Shown: one piece after another, positions 6,732 to 15,222 of the stretch
How the letters are laid out: each line of letters starts with the position of its first letter
Position numbering within the stretch: the first letter of the stretch is position 1
Origin: an uncultured Aquimarina sp.
GTDB taxonomy: Bacteria > Bacteroidota > Bacteroidia > Flavobacteriales > Flavobacteriaceae
Assembly: GCF_947492405.1 (NCBI RefSeq)
Contig: NZ_CANLMP010000007.1
Location: 310,001-374,000, forward strand
DNA: 64,000 bases
Reading direction: 5' to 3'
Made by a program: the position numbers and the translations under genes
Notes under the pieces: model-generated
What the model was told of the DNA's origin: nothing
What the model saw: the letters and a program-made list of their open reading frames with translations, nothing else
Database searches by the model: none

Positions 6732-7763
6732 ATGAAGTATACCACATTACCAAATACAGATATAAGGGTTAGTAAAATATGTTTAGGCTCTATGACTTGG
6801 GGACAGCAGAATACAGAATCAGAAGGTCATGAGCAAATTGAGTATGCAATTAGTCAAGGGGTTAATTTTATAGATACAGCAGAGTTATATTCTGTACCTG
6901 CTAAGAAAGAAACCCAGGGAAGTACAGAACGAACAATCGGAAGTTGGTTAAAGAAATCCGGGAAAAGAGATGAGGTAGTCATTGCTTCAAAAATTGTTGG
7001 TCCTGCAGAGTTTTCGAAACACATAAGAAAAGGAGAGTTTAGCAAACAAGAGATAGCAGATGCTATTCATAAAAGTTTAGAAAGATTACAAACAGATTAT
7101 ATCGACCTTTATCAATTACATTGGCCAGAAAGACAAACTAACTATTTTGGTAAGCTAGGATATACTCATGATGAAAACGATGCTTGGATAGATAATTTTG
7201 CTGAGGTTTTGGAAAACCTTACTGATTTTGTAAAAGAAGGTAAGATAAGGCAAGTTGGAGTTTCTAATGAAACAGCATATGGATTGATGCGATATGCAGA
7301 AGAAGAAAGAAAAGGAGCTCCCAAAATGATTACGATACAAAACCCATATAATTTACTAAACCGAAAAGATGAAATTGGTCTTGTGGAGGTTTTACATCGT
7401 GAAAATATAGGTCATTTACCTTATTCACCACTAGGATTTGGGATGCTGACAGGCAAATATCTTGAAGAAATTCCAAAAAACTCTAGAGTAGATCTTTTTC
7501 CTAACTATAATAGGTATATGAATGAGAATAGTTATAAAGCAACAAGGTTGTATAATGAAATTGCTAAAAAACATAATATCAGTTTAACCCAATTATCATT
7601 AGCATTTGTAAATCAACAACCTTTTGTGACCAGTAATATCATTGGAGCTACTTCTATAGGTCAACTAACAGAAAACATAGGTAGTATTCACCTTACGTTG
7701 TCTGATGAAATTATCAACGAAATCAATGAAGTTCATATGCAAATTCCTAACCCAGCGCCTTAA
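6732..7763 (+). CDS. tas: Tas-type aldo/keto reductase
   Basis: NADP(H)-dependent oxidoreductase with the aldo/keto reductase barrel, 343 aa. The catalytic tetrad is visible as Asp48 and Tyr53 (FIDTAELY), Lys87 (IASKI) and His130 (LYQLHWP); the C-terminal cofactor block is SNIIGATSIGQLTENI. Similarity to the E. coli Tas protein runs end to end, including ETQGSTE, NYFGKLGY, RQVGVSNETAYGLMRY and TIQNPYNLLNR, so orthology is likely. Tas suppresses tyrosine auxotrophy in starving E. coli; its substrate is unknown. The gene is monocistronic with its own promoter at 6671-6703. Confidence 0.9.
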   Translation: MKYTTLPNTDIRVSKICLGSMTWGQQNTESEGHEQIEYAISQGVNFIDTAELYSVPAKKETQGSTERTIGSWLKKSGKRDEVVIASKIVGPAEFSKHIRKGEFSKQEIADAIHKSLERLQTDYIDLYQLHWPERQTNYFGKLGYTHDENDAWIDNFAEVLENLTDFVKEGKIRQVGVSNETAYGLMRYAEEERKGAPKMITIQNPYNLLNRKDEIGLVEVLHRENIGHLPYSPLGFGMLTGKYLEEIPKNSRVDLFPNYNRYMNENSYKATRLYNEIAKKHNISLTQLSLAFVNQQPFVTSNIIGATSIGQLTENIGSIHLTLSDEIINEINEVHMQIPNPAP

Positions 7764-7882
7764 AAAATGTTTACTAAATAAAAAAAGTGTTTTACTCGTT
7801 TAAAAGTATAGTTGGCTCAATCATTGTTGTAATAATAACGAGCTAGGTTTAATTTGCTTTATATAACTAATATTTTTTTGAA

Positions 7883-9340
7883 ATGAGAAAAACATTGTTG
7901 CTTCTCCTTCTAGGAGTGTCCCTGCAAGCCCAGTCGGAGTTTACAGAGTTTGAGAATGGATTGATATATTCTCCGAATGCGATTGCTAAACTTCAGGAGA
8001 TCGTTGGAGATAAAAATAAAGAATTTAGAAAATGTGATCTGACTAAGAGTTTTAGATCAATTCCACAGACAAAAGGCCTTTACATAGATATAGAAGCCTC
8101 TAATGCGGAGGGTCTAATAGAAATGTTAGAAGCAAATATTTCGTTGGAAAACTTTATTGCAAAATATGCCCCCAATGTAAAGTCTAAGCTAGCATTAATT
8201 ACTAAAACAACTTATACTAGATATGATGGATCAGAATATATTAGAGTATCAGAGGAACCGAATGGTAGAGATGTTAATATCCAGGAAAAAGATTGGGGAA
8301 AATCTTTAGTCAATAACTGGATTATAAATAGAAGAAAAGGTAAAATAGAAGGTGTTGTTTATCTCCAAAGCGAGTTTAAGTCGTTAGAGCTTCCATATCA
8401 ATATTCAAGGATGGTACAGTACGCGGAATGTTTAATAGATAGCACAACTCAAATTCATCCCGATGATGCGAAACGAACTCGAAGGGGATACAGAAATACT
8501 GAAAGTACTGTAAAACTAAATGAACTTTATGTATATATTGAAAAAGAGTTTGGGAAAAAAGAGCCTAAATTAGAAAAAGAGTTAACAGATTTAAAATACA
8601 AAGAAAGAGTCTCAAGTAAAAAGTATAAAAAATTCAGGAAAGACCATAGAAACTGGAAAATCACGCGTTCTAAGTTTATTAAAGAAGAGTTATCTAAAAA
8701 GGAAGAATTTATCAAGTTGCTTGATATGGCATTTAATGAAGCAATTGATAAACAGAGTTCAAATGATGAATTAGAAAATTATATATCAAAATACTTGTCT
8801 AAAGAAAAAGCGTTGATTTTAAAACGAGGTAGAGTTGTAGTTGGTGGCTGCAGTCAGGATCAAAGTCCCAGAATTCATGCTATGAACATTGCTCAACTTT
8901 CTGCAGAAAGTTATGATTGGGATGTGTTTTTAAGAGCTCATCTTAATGTGATGAATGATCGTTTTATTAGATCTTCTGATGGTAGTTATGCCTGGGCAGA
9001 TCGTCTCACCTATGTTAAGGAACTTGAAGTATTGAATATTAACGTTTCCGATTTAATTTATGGAATAAGTTTCAGAGTAAAAAACCCTAGTAAAAATCAT
9101 TATTATTCCAATATCAGAAGAGTCGGTAGAGCACTTTCCGAAAGCGAAATCAAGGACAAGATTGCTTCGGATTTAGTAGAAATGATTAAGGATAATGATT
9201 TAGATGATTATAATAGACTAATCTTATTTTATCTATATCATAATTTTAGGTATAATCAAAAGGATAGCTATACCAAAAGTCATATTAAATATATAGCAAA
9301 TTTATTACCAGAATATATGAGACCAAAGATAAAATCATAA
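7883..9340 (+). CDS. large secreted protein of unknown function
   Basis: 485-residue protein with a signal peptide (MRKTLLLLLLGVSLQAQ, cleavage near residue 17). The mature protein begins with a region containing one free cysteine (EFRKCDLTKSF), has a strongly charged Lys/Glu-rich helical stretch at about 215-290 likely to form a coiled coil, and a mixed C-terminal domain with VVVGGCSQDQSPRIHAMN and many aromatic residues. No known catalytic motif or sorting domain is recognised. Its stop codon directly abuts that of radA on the other strand, with no intervening base. Function unknown; periplasmic or secreted location is inferred from the signal. Confidence 0.8.
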   Translation: MRKTLLLLLLGVSLQAQSEFTEFENGLIYSPNAIAKLQEIVGDKNKEFRKCDLTKSFRSIPQTKGLYIDIEASNAEGLIEMLEANISLENFIAKYAPNVKSKLALITKTTYTRYDGSEYIRVSEEPNGRDVNIQEKDWGKSLVNNWIINRRKGKIEGVVYLQSEFKSLELPYQYSRMVQYAECLIDSTTQIHPDDAKRTRRGYRNTESTVKLNELYVYIEKEFGKKEPKLEKELTDLKYKERVSSKKYKKFRKDHRNWKITRSKFIKEELSKKEEFIKLLDMAFNEAIDKQSSNDELENYISKYLSKEKALILKRGRVVVGGCSQDQSPRIHAMNIAQLSAESYDWDVFLRAHLNVMNDRFIRSSDGSYAWADRLTYVKELEVLNINVSDLIYGISFRVKNPSKNHYYSNIRRVGRALSESEIKDKIASDLVEMIKDNDLDDYNRLILFYLYHNFRYNQKDSYTKSHIKYIANLLPEYMRPKIKS

Positions 9341-10708
9341 CTATCCAAATAAATATTCTACTACATCTTCAATTTTAGCAACTAACTGGATATTGATACC
9401 AGTGTTTTTTTGAGAAATTTTGTTGTATTTAGAAACAAAAATAGTAGAGAAACCCAGTTTTTCCGCTTCTTGAATTCTTTGTTCTACTTTATTGATAGGT
9501 CTAATCTCTCCTGCAAGCCCAACCTCTGCAGCGAAACAATAATCTTTAGCTATAGGTATATCCTCGTTAGAGGATAATATGGCAGCAACGACGGCTAAGT
9601 CAATAGCCGGATCATCTACAGAAATTCCGCCAGTAATATTTAGGAATACATCTTTAGCTCCTAATCTGAAACCGGCACGTTTTTCTAATACAGCCAGAAT
9701 CATATTTAATCGCTTTAGATTATATCCAGTAGCGCTTCGCTGAGGTGTGCCATAAACTGCTGTGCTGACCAGTGCTTGTATTTCTATCATCAATGGTCGC
9801 ATACCTTCTACGGTAGCCGCGATAGCAGTTCCGCTTAACTCTTCTTCTTTTTTAGAGATTAGGATTTCACTTGGATTGCTAACTTCTCTAAGCCCACTGC
9901 CTAGCATTTCATAAATCCCTAATTCTGATGTAGAGCCAAAACGATTTTTCAGAGCTCTTAGAATTCTATAAACGTGGTTTCGATCTCCTTCGAACTGAAG
10001 TACCGTGTCTACCATGTGTTCTAGTATTTTAGGTCCTGCTATATTTCCATCTTTTGTGATATGACCAATAAGGATAACTGGGGTTGCCGTTTCTTTAGCA
10101 AATTTAATGAGTTCAGTGGTACATTCTCTAATTTGCGAAATACTGCCAGCGCTACTTTCTATATAATCACTATGTAGAGTTTGTATAGAGTCAATAATAA
10201 CAATATCTGGTTCTGTAGTTTCTATTTGTCTAAAAATATTTTGAGTTTTGGTTTCAGTAAGAATCAGACAATTATCAGTTTTAGAATGTATACGTTCTGC
10301 GCGCATTTTTATTTGTTTTTGGCTTTCTTCACCAGAAACGTATAGAGTTTTATAAGGTAGTTTTAGGCTAATCTGTAGTAATAGCGTACTTTTTCCAATG
10401 CCAGGTTCACCTCCTAATAAGGTTAGTGACCCAGGAACTAATCCTCCGCCAAGAACTCGATTTAGTTCAGCATCGTCGGTATTATATCTAGCTTCGTGAC
10501 TGGTGTCAATTTCAGAGATTTTTAAAGGTTTGGAAACTCGACGTTCTTTTGATGATGTGTTAGGATCTTTCCAGTCATTTTTTTGAGCCTTCTGTACTAC
10601 TTCTTCTGCAATTGTGTTCCATTCTTTGCAAGAAGTACATTGTCCTTGCCATTTAGCATATTGTGAACCGCAGTTCTGGCAGAAAAAGACAGTTTTGGTT
10701 TTGGCCAT
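9341..10708 (-). CDS. radA: DNA repair protein RadA
   Basis: RecA-like ATPase that drives branch migration and processing of recombination intermediates. Residues 10-27 form the four-cysteine zinc finger (C10, C13, C24, C27). The Walker A motif GEPGIGKST is at about 100-108, followed by VIIDSIQTL (Walker B region), the RadA-specific KNRFG motif near 255, and a C-terminal Lon-protease-like domain with the conserved ITGGISVDDPAIDLAVV and FAAEVGLAGEIRP. Length 455 aa is normal. A TATTTTTAC sequence about 20 bases upstream on the minus strand may be its -7 box. The gene is separated from the leftward esterase-like gene upstream by the hairpin at 10771-10798. Confidence 0.97.
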   Translation of the reverse strand: MAKTKTVFFCQNCGSQYAKWQGQCTSCKEWNTIAEEVVQKAQKNDWKDPNTSSKERRVSKPLKISEIDTSHEARYNTDDAELNRVLGGGLVPGSLTLLGGEPGIGKSTLLLQISLKLPYKTLYVSGEESQKQIKMRAERIHSKTDNCLILTETKTQNIFRQIETTEPDIVIIDSIQTLHSDYIESSAGSISQIRECTTELIKFAKETATPVILIGHITKDGNIAGPKILEHMVDTVLQFEGDRNHVYRILRALKNRFGSTSELGIYEMLGSGLREVSNPSEILISKKEEELSGTAIAATVEGMRPLMIEIQALVSTAVYGTPQRSATGYNLKRLNMILAVLEKRAGFRLGAKDVFLNITGGISVDDPAIDLAVVAAILSSNEDIPIAKDYCFAAEVGLAGEIRPINKVEQRIQEAEKLGFSTIFVSKYNKISQKNTGINIQLVAKIEDVVEYLFG

Positions 10709-10770
10709 AGCTTATAAATTGATTGTAAAAATACTATTATTTAAGTTCATTCTGCAATTAGAAAGAAAAC

Positions 10771-10798
10771 AAAAAGATCCCATTTCCGGGATCTTTTT
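10771..10798. terminator. bidirectional-looking terminator
   Basis: Arms AAAAAGATCCC and GGGATCTTTTT around ATTTCC. It lies between the leftward esterase-like gene (ends 10832) and radA (starts 10708), so it should end the esterase-like transcript before radA. Confidence 0.85.
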
Positions 10799-10831
10799 AC
10801 TATCTGATTTGACTATTAAATTAGGTAAGTA

Positions 10832-11980
10832 TTAATAACCAAAATCTTCTTTTATTTTATTAACTTTTTCTAACATATAATCTTTAGTTAGAAAAGCTAT
10901 TTCGTTAAGCAAAAATCCGTTTTCATAAGCTCTCATTGCTTTCTTAGGCTCTCCAAGTTGCTCATAACCCAAGCCAAGATAATAGTATCCTAACATAGTT
11001 TCAGGATGCTCTTTAATAGCTAATTTACCAAGAGGCTCTAACTCTTCCCAAAGCTCCTTTTTTTCGATAGCTGTAGAAATAGCTATAAAATCATTGACTC
11101 TAATCTGGCGTTTGATTCCATATAATTTTTCAGTAGTATCATAAATATCTACTAGATAATCATACAATGATGTTTCTAAAGTAAGAATATCTTCCTTATA
11201 GGTTTTTTTACTAATAGGTCGATACATCTCGAAAATGGTTTCCAAGGCTTTTGGAATTCCTCTACCAACTAAGGTATAATGCGAAGACTCATCAAAATTA
11301 TCAAAGAAATAATTGACCTCGGGATTTTCTATAGTAGATAATTTTTCATTTACGGCAATCAAATTTTTCTTGATGTTATCAGCATCATTAGTAGCAGTTG
11401 CTAAGTAATACCATACATCTGAATTCGCACCATTTAGAACATTAAAAATTCGCTCTTCCATTGGTGGAGTTAACTCAGGGCTTAGGTTGATATATGCCTG
11501 AAATATTGGATTATCTTTAAATAAGAAATAATTAATAAAATTAGAAGTGTAGTCGTGACCAACGATCATTTTTAGCTGAGCAGTTCTGTAAGTTTCTTCT
11601 ATATACGGTAATAATTCCTGACCAATAAATTCAAAAAATTCTGCCCCTTTACCTTCAGGTAAATAGCTGGCTAAATCATACCTACAGTCATCTTCTCTTG
11701 TTTTTCTCTGAAGCACACCTACTACGATAGACTCCGGCATATCCTCCCAATAAGAGAAATAATCTACATTACCCGCTACTGGCTCGAATAAATGATCACC
11801 ATCTAATACAATAATTACAGGATATGTTTTATCTTCATTTTTCTCATAATTACGAGGTAATTGGATTTTTAAATCTCGGTTTTGATCTAGTTTGATAGAT
11901 CTAAATGTTTCGTATTTTACCTGACCATATGAGATTGAGGTAAAGATGGATATAAGAATTAAAAATATACTTTTCTTCAT
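10832..11980 (-). CDS. secreted esterase-fold protein with Asp in place of Ser, plus TPR-like tail
   Basis: 382-residue exported protein (signal peptide about 1-19, ending SYG). Residues about 25-265 have the alpha/beta hydrolase fold of the enterochelin-esterase/esterase-D group: LPRNYEKNEDKTYPVIIVLDGDHLF, SIVVGVLQR, DLASYLPEGKGAEFF and LLPYIEETYRT. At the nucleophile elbow, where GHSxGG is expected, the sequence is VGHDYTS, with Asp143 replacing serine; the histidine region SSHYTLVGRG (His234) is retained. The C-terminus (about 320-365) holds a tetratricopeptide-like helix pair (GYYYLGLGYEQLGEPKKAMRAYENGF). Activity is uncertain: it may be a non-catalytic binder, or use Asp as nucleophile. 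Confidence 0.82.
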   Translation of the reverse strand: MKKSIFLILISIFTSISYGQVKYETFRSIKLDQNRDLKIQLPRNYEKNEDKTYPVIIVLDGDHLFEPVAGNVDYFSYWEDMPESIVVGVLQRKTREDDCRYDLASYLPEGKGAEFFEFIGQELLPYIEETYRTAQLKMIVGHDYTSNFINYFLFKDNPIFQAYINLSPELTPPMEERIFNVLNGANSDVWYYLATATNDADNIKKNLIAVNEKLSTIENPEVNYFFDNFDESSHYTLVGRGIPKALETIFEMYRPISKKTYKEDILTLETSLYDYLVDIYDTTEKLYGIKRQIRVNDFIAISTAIEKKELWEELEPLGKLAIKEHPETMLGYYYLGLGYEQLGEPKKAMRAYENGFLLNEIAFLTKDYMLEKVNKIKEDFGY

Positions 11981-12089
11981 AAGTGGTAAGATTAAGGTTA
12001 AGCAAGTGGCAATATATAAATTATTTTAAACCTTTAAAATTTTATAATAAACCGATACGATAATCAATCTATTGTTTACAAGGGCTTTA

Positions 12090-13067
12090 TTAAGTTTTCT
12101 TTTCTCTGTTTAAAATCGGTAGAAATAAAAATGATAACGCCCCAACGATAATATTTATTGCAGTTTGAGAACCCCATAAAATCCAACCAAAAGCTTCTCC
12201 ATCACTTTTTTCGAAACCAAAAAAGATAAATACTGCTCCAACAACAATTGGGAATGGTAATATGCCAATACCTCCATTAGTGGTAGACATAGAAAAAGAG
12301 CCAACTACAAAAGCAACTAGAATTACTCCTATGGAAGCACTATTCAAGTTCGGGACAGCAAATTTTACAACATAAAACATTAATACATATAATAACCAGA
12401 TAAGAATAGTATGAAAAAGAAAAGCCCATTTTTGCTTCATAGAAAAAATGCTTTTCATCCCATCTAATAAACCCATCCCGAAATCTTTAATTTTTACAAT
12501 CCATTTATTAGATGATTTTTGGAGAATTTTTAGTCCTAAAAAACCAATAAGGATTAATAAAAAAATTATCCCAAGTGTTAATAAAGGATTAATGTTTTTT
12601 TCTTCAAGAAAGTTGAGTAAATACTCCGTCTGTAGAATACCTGCCATAGTGGTTACTATGATAAGCATAATTAAATCAGTTATTCTTTCAGAAACTATGG
12701 TTCCGAAAGCTTTCTCGAAAGGAATTTTTTCGTAAGTAGATGCTGTAAAACCTCTTAATACTTCACCAGACCTAGGAACTCCCAGATTAGATAAGTAACC
12801 CACCATTACTGCCATAAAACTATTGTGTAATTTGGGATTGTAGCCAAGAGGATTTAACAAAAATTTCCAACGATAAGCTCTGGAGACATGAGATATGATG
12901 CCTAATGTAAGTGATATTAGTACCCAAACAGGGTCAGCATTTTTAATGTTTTGTAATAATTTAGTTCTGTATTCTGGAGTTGCAGAACTGAGAAAATACC
13001 AAATTAAAAAAACTCCCAGCATAAGCGGGAGTATTATTTTTAAGAATTTTGTGAGTTTAGGATTCAC
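12090..13067 (-). CDS. YbhN/AglD-type flippase-like membrane protein
   Basis: 325-residue integral membrane protein of the lysylphosphatidylglycerol synthase transmembrane/UPF0104 family (YbhN, AglD relatives), with about 8 hydrophobic segments across its length. Family signatures are visible: SHVSRAYRWKFLL near 60-75, the YLSNLGVPRSGEVLRG block near 90-106, and STTNGGIGILPFPIVVGAVFIFFGF near 258-283. Members are thought to move or modify lipid-linked molecules; the substrate here is unknown. It lies 4 bases downstream of panD, so it is co-transcribed with panC-panD, an arrangement I recall as frequent in Flavobacteriaceae but without a known functional link. Confidence 0.85.
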   Translation of the reverse strand: MNPKLTKFLKIILPLMLGVFLIWYFLSSATPEYRTKLLQNIKNADPVWVLISLTLGIISHVSRAYRWKFLLNPLGYNPKLHNSFMAVMVGYLSNLGVPRSGEVLRGFTASTYEKIPFEKAFGTIVSERITDLIMLIIVTTMAGILQTEYLLNFLEEKNINPLLTLGIIFLLILIGFLGLKILQKSSNKWIVKIKDFGMGLLDGMKSIFSMKQKWAFLFHTILIWLLYVLMFYVVKFAVPNLNSASIGVILVAFVVGSFSMSTTNGGIGILPFPIVVGAVFIFFGFEKSDGEAFGWILWGSQTAINIIVGALSFLFLPILNREKKT

Positions 13068-13071
13068 TCTT

Positions 13072-13422
13072 TTACTTTAGCAAATTATTTTCCTCATTAG
13101 GGAATAATAAAGATGGTTTAAACTTTTTAGCAGCTTCAATATCCATCATTGCATAAGTAATAAGGATCAATATATCACCTTTAGCTACTTTTCTGGCAGC
13201 CGCTCCATTTAATGTAATTTCTCCACTATTTCTAGGTCCGGGAATAGCATAGGTTTCCAAACGCTCACCGTTATTGTTATTAACGATTTGCACCTTTTCA
13301 CCTTCTATGATATTAGCAGCATCCATTAGATCTTCATCAATAGTAATACTACCTATATAATTTAGGTCAGCACCTGTTACTTTAACTCGATGAATTTTTG
13401 ATTTTACAACGTGTACAAACAT
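13072..13422 (-). CDS. panD: aspartate 1-decarboxylase
   Basis: Makes beta-alanine from L-aspartate for pantothenate synthesis in the cytoplasm. The 116-residue proenzyme self-cleaves between Gly24 and Ser25 in YIGSITID to create its pyruvoyl group. HRVKVTGADLNY, GERLETYAIPG, NGAAARKVAKGD and ILITYAMMD are typical of the family. It follows panC after a 19-base gap, so substrate supply (beta-alanine) and its use by PanC are encoded together. Confidence 0.97.
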   Translation of the reverse strand: MFVHVVKSKIHRVKVTGADLNYIGSITIDEDLMDAANIIEGEKVQIVNNNNGERLETYAIPGPRNSGEITLNGAAARKVAKGDILILITYAMMDIEAAKKFKPSLLFPNEENNLLK

Positions 13423-13441
13423 GTTACAAATTTAGTTATTT

Positions 13442-14290
13442 TTAATTTAGGGCAATGTTATCTATAAGTCTAACTTCTCCTGCAAAAACTGCAATGAAAG
13501 CTCGATACTTGGTGTTCTTTCGTTTTCTTTTGATCGATTTAAGATTAGAAACTTTAGCGATCTCGAAATATTCTAATTCCAGTGTGTCATTGTTTTTGAA
13601 CTGTTCTGAAACCCAATCGGTTAAATCTAGTACACTTTTTGTGCCAAAATCATTTTTGACTTGTTTTAATGTCTTATATATCAAAGGAGATTCTAGAAGT
13701 TGTTTTTTGTTTAATCTTTTGTTTCGGGAACTTAATGCCAATCCACTGTCTTCTCTATAAATAGGGCAGCCAATAATTGTTACTGACATTTTTTCAATCT
13801 CAACTAGTTTTTTTACAATTTGAAGTTGTTGAAAATCTTTTTCCCCAAAGTAAGCTTTGGTTGGAGAAACAATAGTAAATAAATGTTTAAGAACAGTTCC
13901 AACTCCATCAAAATGGCCTGGACGAAATCTACCTTCCATTTCATGTTCTAAACCACTAAAATCATATTTAATAGAATTGTTTTTTGATCCATATATTTCT
14001 TCCGGCTTTGGCGCAAAAACAATAATTTCTTTAGATAAATTAGAAAGAAGTGCTATATCTGAATCAAGAGTACGAGGATAATTAACTAAATCTTCAGAGT
14101 TGTTAAATTGAGTTGGATTGACAAATATGCTTACAATAACAACTTGATTTTGATCGATCGCTTTTTGTACCAACGCTAGATGACCATGATGTAAAGCTCC
14201 CATTGTAGGAACAAAACCAATGCTTTTATTTTGTTTATGTAAGTCTGCAACATCCTGTTCAATGTCCAGTCTTTTCTCGTATACCCGCAT
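13442..14290 (-). CDS. panC: pantothenate synthetase
   Basis: Joins pantoate and beta-alanine with ATP to give pantothenate. The ATP-binding HxGH motif is in FVPTMGALHHGH (residues about 27-37), and VSIFVNPTQFN, FGEKDFQQLQ and DSGLALSSRNKRL are diagnostic. 282 aa is normal length. It is the first gene of the leftward panC-panD-flippase operon; a -7 element on the minus strand (14313-14320) implies a leader of about 16 bases. Confidence 0.97.
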   Translation of the reverse strand: MRVYEKRLDIEQDVADLHKQNKSIGFVPTMGALHHGHLALVQKAIDQNQVVIVSIFVNPTQFNNSEDLVNYPRTLDSDIALLSNLSKEIIVFAPKPEEIYGSKNNSIKYDFSGLEHEMEGRFRPGHFDGVGTVLKHLFTIVSPTKAYFGEKDFQQLQIVKKLVEIEKMSVTIIGCPIYREDSGLALSSRNKRLNKKQLLESPLIYKTLKQVKNDFGTKSVLDLTDWVSEQFKNNDTLELEYFEIAKVSNLKSIKRKRKNTKYRAFIAVFAGEVRLIDNIALN

Positions 14291-14312
14291 TTATCTAAAA
14301 GTTAAAGGCGTG

Positions 14313-14320
14313 CAAAAATA
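14313..14320 (-). promoter_or_regulatory. -7 element of the panC operon
   Basis: Reads TATTTTTG on the minus strand, an exact TAnnTTTG match 23-30 bases upstream of the panC ATG. No clear TTG box is visible. It is about 30 bases from the divergent -7 element at 14352. Confidence 0.5.
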
Positions 14321-14351
14321 AGATATTACTGGCAGACTACATAAATTTTCG

Positions 14352-14359
14352 TAATTTTG
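14352..14359 (+). promoter_or_regulatory. -7 element of the GT5-like/DUF4270/glmS operon
   Basis: TAATTTTG followed by C, an exact TAnnTTTG match. The predicted RNA start (about 14364) lies downstream of the possible TTG start at 14357, which excludes that start and supports the ATG at 14399. Confidence 0.55.
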
Positions 14360-14398
14360 CAAAAATTTATTCCTAAGGAGACGAGAAAAGTAGATCAT

Positions 14399-15208
14399 AT
14401 GAAAGATAAGAGGATATTGTACGTATCATCAGAAGTAATACCTTACCTACCAGAGACAGAGATTTCATCAATGTCTTTTGAAGCACCAAGAATGGTAAAC
14501 AGCAAAGGCGGGCAAATTAGAATTTTTATGCCCAGATACGGAAACATTAATGAACGTAGACATCAACTGCACGAAGTAATTCGTTTATCAGGGATGAACC
14601 TTGTTATTAATGATTTGGATATGCCTTTAATTATTAAAGTAGCTTCTATTCCTAAAGAAAGGATGCAGGTTTATTTTATTGATAATGAAGATTATTTCAA
14701 GCGAAAAGCTACTCTTACTGACGAAGAAGGAAATTTATTTCCAGATAATGATGAGCGAGCAATATTTTTTGCAAAAGGAGTTATCGAGACTGTTAAGAAA
14801 TTGAATTGGTCTCCTGATGTAATTCACGTTCATGGATGGTTAGCATCTATGCTACCATTATATCTAAGAAATTATTACGCTAATGAACCATTATTTAGTC
14901 ATAGTAAGATTGTAACTTCTGTTTATGATCATGGGTACAAAGGGACATTGGATAAAAATATGTTAGAAAAAGTTAAGTTTGATGGAATAGATGAACAGAA
15001 GATCACTGACCTTGCTAAACCGACATATAATAATGTAATGAAAGTTGCTATAGATAATTCGGATGCAATAATTGTTGGGTCAGAAGAAATCCCTGAAGAA
15101 CTTTCCAAACATTTAGAAACTATAGATCAACCTGTATTAGAATATAAAAAACCAGATGAATTTGCTGATGCCTATGAAGCCTTCTATCAGACAGAAGTGT
15201 TGGTGTAG
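14399..15208 (+). CDS. short glycogen/starch synthase-like (GT5 N-domain) protein
   Basis: 269-residue protein matching the N-terminal Rossmann domain of GT5 glycogen/starch synthases: RILYVSSEVIPYLPET, MVNSKGGQIRIFMPRYGNINERRHQLHEVIRLSG, ERAIFFAKGVIETVKKLNWSPDVIHVHGWLASMLPLYLRNYY, then TSVYDHGYKGTL. The C-terminal nucleotide-sugar-binding half of a real GlgA (about 480 aa) is absent, and the protein ends cleanly without sign of frameshift. It is therefore unlikely to make glycogen by itself. The start was chosen at ATG 14399 because an upstream TTG lies inside the -7 promoter element. The gene is 14 bases before the DUF4270 gene, and glmS follows, a trio that I recall as conserved in the family. 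Confidence 0.8.
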   Translation: MKDKRILYVSSEVIPYLPETEISSMSFEAPRMVNSKGGQIRIFMPRYGNINERRHQLHEVIRLSGMNLVINDLDMPLIIKVASIPKERMQVYFIDNEDYFKRKATLTDEEGNLFPDNDERAIFFAKGVIETVKKLNWSPDVIHVHGWLASMLPLYLRNYYANEPLFSHSKIVTSVYDHGYKGTLDKNMLEKVKFDGIDEQKITDLAKPTYNNVMKVAIDNSDAIIVGSEEIPEELSKHLETIDQPVLEYKKPDEFADAYEAFYQTEVLV

Positions 15209-15222
15209 CAAAAGGAACTATT

